Notes under the pieces: generated by a model
The model's database searches: none
Told to the model about the DNA's origin: nothing
Seen by the model: only the letters and a program-made list of their open reading frames with translations
Origin: JADCRZ01 sp041751095
GTDB lineage: Bacteria; Bacteroidota; Bacteroidia; Chitinophagales; Chitinophagaceae
Length of the DNA: 64,000 bases
Assembly: GCA_041751095.1 (NCBI GenBank)
Contig: JBGSYC010000228.1
Coordinates: 12,168-76,167 of the forward strand
Direction: 5' to 3'
In this document: piece after piece, positions 1-9,249 of the stretch
Position numbering within the stretch: position 1 is the stretch's first letter
Layout of the letters: each line of letters starts with the position of its first letter
Translations under genes and position numbers: made by a program

Positions 1-831
1 ATTTCTTTTTTTCCAGAATGTATCGTAGTTGGGATGATCTATTGTCTGTTGCCAGAAAAAATTATCAGCATGATATTTTTGGGTAATGTTTTTCAGCGGC
101 CCCATCTTCAGATGAAAATCATAAGCGTCCTTCGCGGGGTTGCTGTAGAAACGTCCTATTTGTTCATTAAACCAATCGACTTTTGTTTGCTCTTTTTTCT
201 GATAGCCAAAAACAGCATACGCAGCGGTATAGCTTTGAAGATAAGCGCCCATGTGGTGAAAATCATCAAAGAAGAAATCTGATATGGGCGCCTGGGGCGA
301 GCAGGCTTTTAATGCAGGATGAGCATCCGGCAAAGCTGCAGCAGTGTAGAAGCCGGGATAGGAAATACCAAACATGCCTACCCGGCCATTGTTTCCTTTC
401 AGGTTTTTGATCATCCAGTCAATACTGTCCCAGGTATCAGAACTTTCATCGATGGCCTTTTTATTTTTTGGATCATTACCCGGGATATTTGGCGTCATAT
501 TATTAAAGATACCTTCACTCATGTATCGTCCCCGAACATCCTGAAAAGCCAGTATATAACCATCCTTAACCAGAAATTGGGAGGGGTGTCCATAAGTTTT
601 ATATTCCGCATACCTCGAGGCATTGTAACAGGTTCTGTTCAATAAAACCGGATAGGTTTTTGACTTGTCTTTTGGCATGTAAATAACCGTGAACAATTTG
701 ATCCCGTCCCTCATAGGCAACAGGTACTCAGATTTTTCATAATGCTCACGCATATATAGCGAATCTTTAAGTCCATCCTGGGCATTAACCATAGCTGAAC
801 TTAGCAGCAGTATTGTTATGAATGCTTTCAT
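1..831 (-). CDS. CocE/NonD (X-Pro dipeptidyl-peptidase S15) family hydrolase, C-terminus beyond window
   Basis: An open minus-strand frame of 277 codons runs from an ATG at 831 off the left edge, so only the N-terminal part is seen. It begins with a signal peptide (about residues 1-18, ending NAQ) and continues with the typical N-terminal strand region, the DVRGRYMSEG segment near residue 98 and the nucleophile-elbow motif GISYPG with Ser157. These features fit the S15/CocE alpha/beta-hydrolase family, whose members cleave X-Pro dipeptides or alpha-amino-acid esters. The signal peptide points to a periplasmic or exported enzyme. The family's catalytic Asp and His and the C-terminal jelly-roll domain would lie outside the window. 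Substrate cannot be told from this part. Confidence 0.9.
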   Translation of the reverse strand, partial: MKAFITILLLSSAMVNAQDGLKDSLYMREHYEKSEYLLPMRDGIKLFTVIYMPKDKSKTYPVLLNRTCYNASRYAEYKTYGHPSQFLVKDGYILAFQDVRGRYMSEGIFNNMTPNIPGNDPKNKKAIDESSDTWDSIDWMIKNLKGNNGRVGMFGISYPGFYTAAALPDAHPALKACSPQAPISDFFFDDFHHMGAYLQSYTAAYAVFGYQKKEQTKVDWFNEQIGRFYSNPAKDAYDFHLKMGPLKNITQKYHADNFFWQQTIDHPNYDTFWKKRN

Positions 832-1044
832 CAAATAAAATTACGGATGAGGAGATACCAGCAAAACTACAAAATTTACCCCCGGATGCCGCAGACTGAC
901 GAAATTCACCTTTCCACGAAAGGGTACAGGCTGTAAATTGTTGAGGTGACGTCATTGCATATGTAAGATCCAGCTGCGGTAAACGCGAACGCCTTTACAT
1001 CTCTTCTTACAGTATGAACCAAAGTTCTTATTTTTAAAAAATCT

Positions 1045-2124
1045 ATGCAGCGCCGGAGAAATACTATGTGGATCATCTTAATTGGTTCAGCCTTATTCAT
1101 CAAGATCTTTTCATTCTTCCCCGGTAGCGTTGAAAAGTTTTACTCCAAAGGCATATATCCGTATATATCATCAACCCAGCGTATACTATTCGGGTGGGTT
1201 CCTTTTAGCGTCGGAGACATTCTATACCTCGCTTTCGGTATTTTACTGTTATACAAGTCCGCCATTTTTGTAAGGACAGCCCTCCGCAAACAGCTGACTA
1301 AAAGAATGCTGAAACAATCCGTTAAAAATGTCGTTTATTCATCATTGATCATTTATGTGGTGTTTAATGTGTTATGGGGACTTAATTATAACCGCGTGCC
1401 GATGTCACAGCAGATGGGTCTCCCCAGGGACCGTTATTCAACCGAAAACCTCAAGAGGATTGTCAGTGTTTTGATCGGTAAGCTGAACGGGTTTGATCAT
1501 CAGAGGGAAAGAAAAATCAGAAGCCAACTGCATGAAAAAAGAATATTATTTTATGCGGCCGTGAGCACATACGGTGAGGTTGTTTCCGAATACCCGTCCC
1601 TTTCTTACGAGTATGTTTCGGTTAAACCGTCTTTATTCAGTTATCTTGGCAATTACCTTGGCTTTACAGGGTATTATAATCCTTTCAGCGGCGAAGCACA
1701 GTCTAATACAACCGTGCCCATATTTGTGCAGCCCTTTACCACATGCCATGAAATAGGCCACCAGGTTGGTTATGCCAAAGAAAACGAGGCTAATTTTGCT
1801 GCCTTCCTTGCTGGCCGCACGTCCACCAACCTTGCGTTCAGGTATTCTGTATACTTTGATATGTATCTGTATGCTATCCGTGAATTGTATAATCGTGACA
1901 GCGCGCAGGTAAGGGCCTTCAAAGCCCTGCTAAAGCCCGCTGTAATAGCGGATATAGAAGCGATGCGGGCATTTTACCGCAAGTATGAAAATCCTTTTGA
2001 ACCGGTTATCCGTAAACTGTATGCCCAGTATCTAAAGGCGAATGAACAACCTTCAGGGCTAAGAAGCTACAATGAAGTGGTAGCGATGCTGGTGGCGTAT
2101 TATAGAAAGCATGGAGAGATATAG
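1045..2124 (+). CDS. DUF3810 domain-containing membrane metallopeptidase-like protein
   Basis: The 359-residue protein has three hydrophobic segments in its first 110 residues (about 8-24, 50-66 and 94-112), followed by a soluble region. That region carries HEIGH at about residues 235-239 followed by AKENEAN, an HExxH zinc-metalloprotease pattern with a downstream Glu. This is the layout of DUF3810, a Bacteroidota family of unknown role. I kept the ATG at 1045, which places a basic MQRRR stretch before the first membrane segment; the ATG at 1066 is also possible. The stop codon abuts a tandem heptamer repeat. Proteolytic activity is inferred from the motif only. Confidence 0.85.
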   Translation: MQRRRNTMWIILIGSALFIKIFSFFPGSVEKFYSKGIYPYISSTQRILFGWVPFSVGDILYLAFGILLLYKSAIFVRTALRKQLTKRMLKQSVKNVVYSSLIIYVVFNVLWGLNYNRVPMSQQMGLPRDRYSTENLKRIVSVLIGKLNGFDHQRERKIRSQLHEKRILFYAAVSTYGEVVSEYPSLSYEYVSVKPSLFSYLGNYLGFTGYYNPFSGEAQSNTTVPIFVQPFTTCHEIGHQVGYAKENEANFAAFLAGRTSTNLAFRYSVYFDMYLYAIRELYNRDSAQVRAFKALLKPAVIADIEAMRAFYRKYENPFEPVIRKLYAQYLKANEQPSGLRSYNEVVAMLVAYYRKHGEI

Positions 2125-2179
2125 GTAGTAGGTAGTTGGTAGTTGGTAGTTGGTAGTAGGTAGTGGGTAGTGGGTAGTG
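2124..2179 (+). repeat. Tandem heptamer repeat GGTAGTN, about 8 copies
   Basis: Eight consecutive copies of GGTAGT followed by A, T or G run from the last base of the DUF3810 stop codon. The variable seventh base falls in blocks (A, T, T, T, A, G, G, G), as expected from slippage. It lies between the 3' ends of two convergent genes. Such arrays are length-variable; no function is visible. Confidence 0.9.
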
Positions 2180-2264
2180 GGTGCCTCTTACTTCCAAAAA
2201 CAGGCAAATCTAACCTTCGTACCATCGTAAATACATATTCCTTATTTTTTATTTATCCTTAACT

Positions 2265-2801
2265 TTAAAATTTATTTTTCCACATCATGCTCTCCACGGG
2301 CCGGTTGGGTTGTCCGCTGTATTTCGCATCTTTTTTATTGTTGTATTTTATTTCCACTTCACCGTCTACAGGAAAATAAATAAGCTGCCCTACCGGCATG
2401 CCTTCATAAACCCTGACCGGTAGTTTGCACGAGATTTCAAGCGTCCAGTTTCCGCAAAAGCCCACATCTCCTTTACCAGCGGTGGCATGGATGTCTATAC
2501 CCAGCCTTCCTGTGGAAGACTTTCCTTCAAGAAAAGGAACATGTGCATGCGTTTCCGTGTATTCCTGAGTAACGCCAAGGTAAAGTACACCAGGTTGCAA
2601 TACGTAACCTTCCACGGGTATTTCAAAGTGCTCTATCGCATTATGTTTTCTGGCATCGAGTTCCCTTGCTGTATAAATAGCCAGGTATCTGCCCAGGTGC
2701 ACATCGTAAGAATTGGTACCCAGGCATTCCCGGCTGAATGGTTCTATTTTAATGGTGAGATTACCTATTTCCTCAAGGATACGTTTGTCCGACAAGATCA
2801 T
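2265..2801 (-). CDS. dcd: dCTP deaminase
   Basis: This 178-residue protein matches the dCTP deaminase / trimeric dUTPase fold in length and motifs. It has the KSSTGRLG segment (residues 94-101), the family's conserved loop, and a glutamate at about residue 122 (TLEI) in the position of the catalytic Glu. The C-terminal region after YSGQ closes over the active site in this family. It deaminates dCTP to dUTP in cytosolic pyrimidine nucleotide synthesis. A bifunctional dCTP deaminase/dUTPase cannot be excluded from sequence alone. The gene stands alone, divergent from the PPTase gene 70 bp away, so the two may share a promoter region. Confidence 0.93.
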   Translation of the reverse strand: MILSDKRILEEIGNLTIKIEPFSRECLGTNSYDVHLGRYLAIYTARELDARKHNAIEHFEIPVEGYVLQPGVLYLGVTQEYTETHAHVPFLEGKSSTGRLGIDIHATAGKGDVGFCGNWTLEISCKLPVRVYEGMPVGQLIYFPVDGEVEIKYNNKKDAKYSGQPNRPVESMMWKNKF

Positions 2802-2870
2802 TGGTGCTGTTTATTTTTGCGATTGATGAATTAGTGTTATATCTGCAATCTAAACGCTTATATCGTACGG

Positions 2871-3527
2871 GTGCCTCTATTTTATCAACATAATATCAAC
2901 CAGGGCACAAGGCTGGGTATCTGGAAGATCGAAGAAGACGCAGACTTTTTTCTGCGTAAAGTGCCCATCCACCGCGCCATTTCGCATCCCCACAAACGAT
3001 TGCAGCATCTTGCAGGGCGTTACCTGATGCAACACCTTTTTCCGGATTTTCCCTATTCCCTCATCAGGCTTGCCGATACACGCAAGCCCTTTTTAATCAA
3101 TGAGGCTTACCATTTTTCTATTTCACATTGCGGCGATTTTGCTGCTGCTATCGTAAGTAAACACAACAGGGTAGGGATGGATATAGAACTGGTTAAGCCA
3201 ATGATCAGAAAGATTGCCGGTAAGTTTATCACGGAAATCGAAATGCAGGCGGTTCATCAAACCCACCCCTTACTTTTCTCCGCTGCTGATGACACATCCG
3301 ATCGTAACGACGAAATTTTAACGCTGTGCTGGAGCGCCAAAGAAGCAATGTTTAAGTGGTTTGGTGAAGGTGGCGTGGATTTTAAAAATCATATGAAGAT
3401 TACTGCGGTTTCCGATACATGTCAGGAGGGCTGGTTCCAATGCTCTTTCAGCAAAACGGACGTAATTCATGTGCTGGTTCACTTCCGCCGCTTCGAAGGC
3501 CTGATGCTAACCTGGTTAGTCACCTGA
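2871..3527 (+). CDS. 4'-phosphopantetheinyl transferase superfamily protein
   Basis: The 218-residue protein carries the PPTase signatures: SHC at residues 85-87, VGMDIE at 101-106 (magnesium-binding Asp/Glu) and WSAKEAMFK at 154-162. These enzymes move the phosphopantetheine arm of CoA to a serine of carrier proteins. The length resembles the Sfp/AcpT class rather than the short AcpS class, but the target carrier protein is unknown. The start is a GTG at 2871; an in-frame stop lies at 2832 and no ATG lies between. A mutated, partly fused copy of most of this gene lies at about 14178-14700. Its near-identity at the DNA level marks a recent duplication. Confidence 0.88.
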   Translation: MPLFYQHNINQGTRLGIWKIEEDADFFLRKVPIHRAISHPHKRLQHLAGRYLMQHLFPDFPYSLIRLADTRKPFLINEAYHFSISHCGDFAAAIVSKHNRVGMDIELVKPMIRKIAGKFITEIEMQAVHQTHPLLFSAADDTSDRNDEILTLCWSAKEAMFKWFGEGGVDFKNHMKITAVSDTCQEGWFQCSFSKTDVIHVLVHFRRFEGLMLTWLVT

Positions 3528-3938
3528 CAAGCTGCCGATGCAACGAGGCTACCGTTAAATCGCACCGCACGGCAACCAAAAGACCGGCAGGAGATTGACC
3601 GACGGCAATGAAACCAAGAAAATAATATCCATCTGAAATCACTGTTTAGCGAAGCAATGGTGATCTGAAGGCAGAGACAACCGTTTTAGCCTTTTCATGT
3701 TTTAGAAAGACAACGCACTTCCTGTAAACATTCATTTCTATTTACCGGGGCAATGATGATTTACTCCTGGTTTCTAATTCCGTTTACAGCCAATGCATCA
3801 TCGCATTCAATATCAACCTAAACCTTTTAAAACTACAATTCATTCCACCCTTTTGCCGGTTTATCTGCATATCCATTGTTGAAGCACGCTGTGTCAATTA
3901 ATTTTACCGGAAATTAAAAACAAACAAAAAAACTATTT
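3528..3938. other. Intergenic region, no gene seen
   Basis: About 410 bp between the PPTase gene and the small secreted protein gene. No convincing open frame or hairpin is visible. The last 60 bp are A/T-rich and probably hold the promoter of the downstream gene: a TTG near 3880 is followed about 20 bp later by TAATTTTA, a weak match to the Bacteroidota -33/-7 pattern. Confidence 0.5.
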
Positions 3939-4445
3939 ATGAAATCATTGATTTTAACCCTTATTGCAGGCACGTTATCGCTTTTAGCCTCAGCCCAGAA
4001 CGACAAGCTTTATAAGCATGACGGTCAAACGCAGGACGTAAAAGTTGTTAAGGTTAACGAGTTCACCATAAGCTTTACTTACCCCGGCGAGTCAGCTGAG
4101 CAATTGATTGGAAAGTATGCGGTTTCAAAGATCGGCTATGCCAGCGGAAGAAGTGAGCAGGTATCGGAGAAAGTGGCTGTCAGCGGCAAAGAAGACTGGG
4201 AGAAAGTGATATTGATAGAAGATAAGGCTGCAACACTCGGCCTGAAGAAAGTAGGCGATGTGAGAGGAAAAACTTCCGGTTTGATCGGTTTTCACACAGC
4301 CGGTTCTGCAGACAAAAAGTCGATGAAAAAACTTAAGGAAGAAGCTGCCGAAATGGGCGCTGCATTTGTGCTGATCACATCGGAAAAAGACAATCAGTTT
4401 ACAACCCAGTCAATCAAAAGGGGTATTGGGTTTTCCTACAAATAA
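3939..4445 (+). CDS. Small exported protein of unknown function, parent of a duplicated C-terminal domain
   Basis: The 168-residue protein has a clear signal peptide (residues 1-19, ending ASAQ), a short beta-rich N-terminal part, and a C-terminal half (from about residue 88) with alternating Lys-rich helices and the segment AAEMGAAFVLIT. That pattern loosely resembles envelope stress proteins of the RcsF/DUF4156/YbjQ type, where AxxxGAN precedes a strand, but the match is too weak to assign. The C-terminal 80 residues reappear at 14702-14945, fused in frame to a PPTase fragment. A hairpin terminator follows the gene. Location is inferred to be periplasm or outer membrane. Confidence 0.75.
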   Translation: MKSLILTLIAGTLSLLASAQNDKLYKHDGQTQDVKVVKVNEFTISFTYPGESAEQLIGKYAVSKIGYASGRSEQVSEKVAVSGKEDWEKVILIEDKAATLGLKKVGDVRGKTSGLIGFHTAGSADKKSMKKLKEEAAEMGAAFVLITSEKDNQFTTQSIKRGIGFSYK

Positions 4446-4496
4446 ATCAAACCTGGCACTTCCTTTAAAAGGAACGCTGCTTTTTGCCGATATTGG

Positions 4497-4535
4497 AAAA
4501 CCAGGAAGCCGATTCAACATGGGCTTCCTGGTTTC
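4497..4535. terminator. Hairpin terminator between convergent genes
   Basis: Ten-base arms CCAGGAAGCC (4501-4510) and GGCTTCCTGG (4522-4531) pair perfectly around an 11-base loop. The hairpin has A-rich sequence on the left and TTTC on the right. It lies between the small exported protein gene and the DUF2130 pseudogene, which converge here, so it could serve both strands. Confidence 0.7.
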
Positions 4536-4540
4536 ATGCT

Positions 4541-5797
4541 TTAATGGGCCATATCGTCCTCAATCGTGTCTGTGCCCTCAAGCCGGGGAACGTTTGCTAC
4601 AGATGCTCCGAGGATTCCTTTCATTGAGCCATAAATGTGTACGGTGTTGATAAACGCTTTTTGTAAATGCTTTTCCCTTTCTTTCCCGATACTTTCCATT
4701 TGCTGCGTTCTTGATTGATCGATAATTATAACGACTGGAATGATTCTGCTATAGACTCCATTTGCTGACGAAATGCAATTCCACGATATAACTATACAGC
4801 ATCTGCATTTTTTCTCCTTTGTTTTCTTCCGACTTTTTTGCATCTGATACGCACATCACTGCGTTACGCAGGACTGTAGCCACACTCACAACTTCGGCGT
4901 AAGAGCAAATCCAGATCCCCATGCCCAGGTGCCGAATCTTTCCATATCTTTTGGGAAAGTTTGTATTACAAGAATTGCCATGTCCGCACCTGTATTCCTC
5001 ATTTCAGCTTTAATTTATCTACCCAGCTGTTGCTCCAGTTGCCGGCCCTCTTGCTTTCATAGATGATTTTGCCGCATTCTTTCCCACCTGTATTGCGAAC
5101 CACCTGCATGCAATCAGCCCCTTCCACACCTTTGCCAACTTTCTGCACAGGTCGAAAGGGATGTTTTCCCTGAGTATGGATTCAAGAAGCAACTCCTGCA
5201 CCTCTCCCTGTAATTGCATGGACCCCTGTTCGGCCTTCCGCCGCATTTCTTCTGCAAGCTTCTTTTGATCTTCCAGCTGTTTTTCCAGTTTCCTTAATTC
5301 CAAATGAAATTCGTTTTCTTTCACAGCCGTTCTTTCAATTTCCTGTTTGCGGATTTGTTCGGTCAACAAAATCCGCTCTTGCTGCAGACTTTTCTGCAGC
5401 CATATATCAAGGTCAGCTTCCTTGTTTTTTTACACCCTGTTCCATTTTCAGAAATTGCAGTTCTTTTTCCCTTGCAGTCTTCAGCTTTTCTTCATTGTCT
5501 TTATGGGAAAGTTCAAGCACGCGGAGCTTGTTTTCAAAATCGTCCGTAATATTTTTCCGGATACTTTCTTCGACGCTTTGCTGAATTTTTTTTTTCTTCA
5601 AGTAATTTATGATCAAAGGCTGCTTGCTGCAAATGAGATTGCCGGGAAAGTTCCTCCATTTTTCGCTGGTATTCTTCCTCCTTCTTTTTGATGAAAGAAA
5701 TCATTTTTTCGCGCAGTTCTTTGGCATACTCCTCCGAAACAGCCTGCTCTATCGGAAATTTATTTCCACACGCCGGGCACTTGATATCTGATGCCAT
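4541..5797 (-). pseudogene. DUF2130 domain protein, multiply frameshifted copy
   Basis: The translation in pieces matches the intact DUF2130 protein at 17239-18510 along its length. The zinc-ribbon start has CPACGNKF. Pieces at 5797-5534, 5616-5413, 5369-5019 and 4843-4541 continue the coiled coil and C-terminal domain in different frames. At least four frame changes are needed: two fall in homopolymers (a T run near 5590 and another near 5430), others near 5130 and 4850-5010 do not. Several independent lesions make a real pseudogene more likely than sequencing error. The divergent esterase gene beside it is intact, as in the second copy of this gene pair. Confidence 0.85.
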
Positions 5798-6169
5798 ACT
5801 TTTTTTGCAAGTTTACCAGATTTTTTGGCAAGGCATTTAATAGTTTTGTTGAAGAAACCAGGAGATTTAATATCACAACAAAACGATAGCGAAATTTATT
5901 ATTCAGGAAAAATTTGCGTGTTTATTAAGTTCTAATGTTTTTATTCATTACATTCGTTGCCTAGCAGTTTCTGAACGTCACGTTCAGCATTTAAATTCTT
6001 TATCGAGCCGGAACCCGAATATTCCGTTTATACCCTACATCTTTTCTTCTTTTAAATACCTATGTAAGTATTGTACAGACTTATAAACATTTTTGAAAAG
6101 ATGCAAACCAAAATCATAATATAAACGTAATTGTTAATCTGAAGCTAAAATATTATTCCGAATAAAGTT
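5798..6169. other. Divergent intergenic region, duplicated with its flanking genes
   Basis: These 372 bp separate the DUF2130 pseudogene from the esterase gene. They show patchy similarity to the 374 bp between the second DUF2130/esterase pair (18511-18884). Both begin with TTGCAAGTTTAC near the DUF2130 start and share a TTTCTGAAC...TTTAAAT patch (about 5970 and 18680). The duplication therefore included the shared promoter region. Confidence 0.55.
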
Positions 6170-7009
6170 ATGGCTGGAGTTCTACGACGTATCTTATTTG
6201 CCCTGGCTTTTGTGGTTGCCTTTTCATCATGTAAGAAAAACTTTTCAAACGATGGGGACCGTTTGCCTTTAGTAGAAAATGATATTGTTGAAACCCAGCC
6301 ACCGGTTCAGCAGGCTGTTACGAAAAGAGTTAATAGTTCAATCGGTGGTTATTATAGTGCCTTGCCGGCTATGTATAACAAGACGACCAAGAGTTATCCT
6401 TTACTGGTTTTCCTTCCAGGGGGTGGTCAATTTGGAAACGGAGTGTTGGATCTTCCTTTTCTTTTGAATGACGGGGTTGCCCAGATCATTGATGAGAAAA
6501 GGTTTCCTGCTAACTTTGCGGTCAAAGGCAAAAATTATTCTTTTATTGTTTTAACTCCGCAGTTTAGCGGTTACCCGCCGAATAACGACGTCGCTTCATT
6601 TGTTGAATATGCGAAGAAGACTTACCGTGTAGATGCATCGCGAATTTATATGGCAGGGTTAAGCATTGGTGGATTTGTCACAACGGATTTTGGTGCTGCC
6701 AATGCATCGATGTTAGCGGCGATCGTACCAATTGCGGGAGCGAACACTATAGACGGTGAAGGCAAATGTGAGAAGATTGCCCGTCAGAACCTGGCTGTAT
6801 GGTCTTTTCACAATGCGAATGACCCCCAGATCAGTTCATCTACGTCCGAAAATTTTGTTGCATTCATTAAAAAATATAATCCCGGGGTAATTCCAAAATT
6901 GACTTTATTCCCGGCCTCAGTACACGACGCCTGGACAAAAGCCATTGATCCTGCATTTAAAGAAGACAACATGAATATTTATGAATGGATGTTACAATAT
7001 TCGAGGTAG
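6170..7009 (+). CDS. Esterase-like alpha/beta-hydrolase lipoprotein (copy A)
   Basis: The 279-residue protein starts with a lipoprotein signal peptide whose lipobox ends at Cys21 (FSSC, then KK). An alpha/beta-hydrolase domain follows, with the nucleophile motif GLSIGG (Ser165), a likely acid at Asp218 and a catalytic His at 252 (VHDAW). The oxyanion region FLPGGGQFG is at about 81-89. This layout fits secreted esterases of the PHB depolymerase / LpqC / feruloyl esterase type. The substrate is unknown. It is a full-length paralogue of the protein at 18885-19721, and both sit divergent to a DUF2130 gene. Confidence 0.85.
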   Translation: MAGVLRRILFALAFVVAFSSCKKNFSNDGDRLPLVENDIVETQPPVQQAVTKRVNSSIGGYYSALPAMYNKTTKSYPLLVFLPGGGQFGNGVLDLPFLLNDGVAQIIDEKRFPANFAVKGKNYSFIVLTPQFSGYPPNNDVASFVEYAKKTYRVDASRIYMAGLSIGGFVTTDFGAANASMLAAIVPIAGANTIDGEGKCEKIARQNLAVWSFHNANDPQISSSTSENFVAFIKKYNPGVIPKLTLFPASVHDAWTKAIDPAFKEDNMNIYEWMLQYSR

Positions 7010-7406
7010 TAATCAAAAGTTCAGCATTTGTTTTCAGTAGAAAATTTCTGAGGTCGTGATTTTTATGTAAATTTATTGTCCCACTTATCATGTCGGGAAG
7101 TAAATATACCACCTGGCGTTGCCTACATCTTTTATTTCTTCGTCCAATACCTATTTAGAAATATCTTATTTACAGGCTGTAAATAATTACTGACGTACAC
7201 CGGTCTTGAACGTTTAGTAAATACTCAGTTTTGTAGTACACCTCCACAACACCGAAGGCAAATCTGATATCCTCATTAAAAAGCAGCCATTAGCTTAATG
7301 CTATTCCTGGGGTTTTGAACAAATTAACCTGGTTCGATTTGTCCAAAATTATTATGGTTTGGTATTCAGAACACATCGGCCAATTATTCACAATAAACAA
7401 AATACA
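7010..7406. other. Intergenic region upstream of the DUF4331 module
   Basis: About 400 bp between the esterase gene and the first DUF4331 gene. An in-frame ATG at 7359 is not favoured, because the ATG at 7407 begins a normal signal peptide. No hairpin or open frame stands out. It presumably carries the promoter of the module. Confidence 0.45.
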
Positions 7407-9191
7407 ATGAAAGCAAAATTTACTAAAAAAGGGCGGCTAAAATACATAAGCGCCCTGGTTTGCATTTTAACTCTTTCAGCGATAATGATTTCTTCCAGCC
7501 ATAGGGAAGCACCATTGATCGCTGATGATCCACAGGCTGACAATACAGATCTATACGTCTTCAGAAGCCCTGATAAACCAGACAAGGTAATCATTATTGC
7601 GAGTTGGATTCCTTTTGAATTACCTCAATCAGGGCCTAATTACTATACGTTCGGTCAAAACACGCGTTATGAAATCCACGTCGATAACAATACAGCTACC
7701 CCGGGTGATGACGTAACTTATCGCTTTACTTTTAAGCAAATAAATGAGGATCCTGCCACTCATTTTAATATAAGGCTTGGTAAACAAAATCTTAAAACTA
7801 CCTATACGTGCGAGCGGAGCATGAACGGCGGAGCTTCATTTACAACGATTGTTTCCAACGGTATTGTTCCCCCGAATAACATTGGCCCCCGCAGCATCGA
7901 GAGTATGGTTGGTTTAAACGCCCCCAATTATAATGCATTAATGTCAGCCGCTATCGCCACTGCAAATACTGGTGAAAGAGTGTTTTGCGGACCGACAGAC
8001 GATGCTTTCTTTGTAGATCTTGGAGGCGCTTTTGACCTGGGCGATCTTCCACGCCAGAGCAGCAAAATACGTGACGGCCTGGCCCGTTACAATGTCCATT
8101 CGATCTGCCTTGAAGTTGACATTGCAACGCTCCAGAAAGAACATAAGCCTGTTTCGATGGCTGCAAATATTCTCGATGCCAATTATGTAATTGGTGTGTG
8201 GGCTTCAACAAGCAGGCAGGCGGTAAAAACACTAAACTCCGCAGTTGGCGGCTCTCCTTTTGACCCAATGGGAGGTGGAACATCCACCGAATCCGGTAAT
8301 TGGATACAGGTATCACGTTTGGCAATGCCCCTGACCAACGAAGTGATCGTTGCACTCGGAAAGAAAGATATGTGGAACGCTTTAACCCCCTACCAGGACC
8401 TGGCGAACATTTCCAAATATGGCGACTTCTTCTACAATCCCGAACTGGCCCTTTACATGGATGACAGCAAATTTGGTGGCGCTGTTCCCGCCTTTAAAGC
8501 GTTACGCGTTCAGTCAAATTCTTTAAAGCAGTTTGATTTCAGGAATGGTATGATGGGATTATATGGATTGAAAGGTTCATCCGCTGTTACCGGAACTGCA
8601 CTTGATGACGCAATCGCAGGAACCCTTTTATTGCCTGGACCAGGAAAGCCCCGTTCAGTGGACCTCTGGCCTATTTTTCATACAGGTGTACCGAACCTGA
8701 GGCCTTATCAGTTGGCTACAGGAAAAGGAGGAAATCCTTTGGCTGCCGGAAAACCTTTCATTAATAATTTTCTGCCGAACGGCGGAGACATGATCCGGTT
8801 GAATATGGCTGTACCGCCTACCCAGAGAAACGATCCTAAGTTCAGTTCTTTAGGGTTGGTCCAGGCTGCAGTCCTTGGATTAACGGATCCATTGTATATG
8901 AATTCAAACCTTGAATTCATTCCAAACATGGATGGTTTTCCAAATGGAAGAAGGCTTGAAGATGATGTAACGCGGATTGAATTGCAGGCTGTGGGCGGCG
9001 TGGTATTGGCTGCCATAGGGCTATGGTATGATGATTTCAGTGGGGCCCCTGGCGCGTCTCCTGTTACCAACCGGCTAATCAATACGCTTCAGTATTCCAC
9101 CGGTGTAGAAAAAAATGATACAACCTTTAAAACGTCTTTTCCTTATGTGCAAACACCTTGGAGAGGAACAGACATTCAGGGACAACACTAA
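7407..9191 (+). CDS. DUF4331 domain-containing exported protein, no sorting tail
   Basis: This is a long DUF4331 protein (594 residues from the ATG at 7407). A basic start and hydrophobic segment form the signal peptide, followed at once by SSHREAPLIADDP, the hallmark start of DUF4331. Conserved blocks include ADNTDLYVFRSP, NPELALYMDDSKFG and GRRLEDDVTRI. The family is exported and beta-rich, with no established function. The following gene encodes a close paralogue, so this is a tandem duplication, but this copy stops soon after the DUF4331 core and lacks the type IX sorting domain of the second. It is probably co-transcribed with the downstream genes. Confidence 0.9.
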   Translation: MKAKFTKKGRLKYISALVCILTLSAIMISSSHREAPLIADDPQADNTDLYVFRSPDKPDKVIIIASWIPFELPQSGPNYYTFGQNTRYEIHVDNNTATPGDDVTYRFTFKQINEDPATHFNIRLGKQNLKTTYTCERSMNGGASFTTIVSNGIVPPNNIGPRSIESMVGLNAPNYNALMSAAIATANTGERVFCGPTDDAFFVDLGGAFDLGDLPRQSSKIRDGLARYNVHSICLEVDIATLQKEHKPVSMAANILDANYVIGVWASTSRQAVKTLNSAVGGSPFDPMGGGTSTESGNWIQVSRLAMPLTNEVIVALGKKDMWNALTPYQDLANISKYGDFFYNPELALYMDDSKFGGAVPAFKALRVQSNSLKQFDFRNGMMGLYGLKGSSAVTGTALDDAIAGTLLLPGPGKPRSVDLWPIFHTGVPNLRPYQLATGKGGNPLAAGKPFINNFLPNGGDMIRLNMAVPPTQRNDPKFSSLGLVQAAVLGLTDPLYMNSNLEFIPNMDGFPNGRRLEDDVTRIELQAVGGVVLAAIGLWYDDFSGAPGASPVTNRLINTLQYSTGVEKNDTTFKTSFPYVQTPWRGTDIQGQH

Positions 9192-9249
9192 TCTTAGCCA
9201 AACAGAAAGGTAAGCTCATTCCAAAATATTAATAGAAAATAATTAAATT

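Noticed and set aside
906..1103. Minus-strand frame overlapping the DUF3810 start
   Set aside because: A shadow of the DUF3810 gene start on the other strand; no motif of its own.
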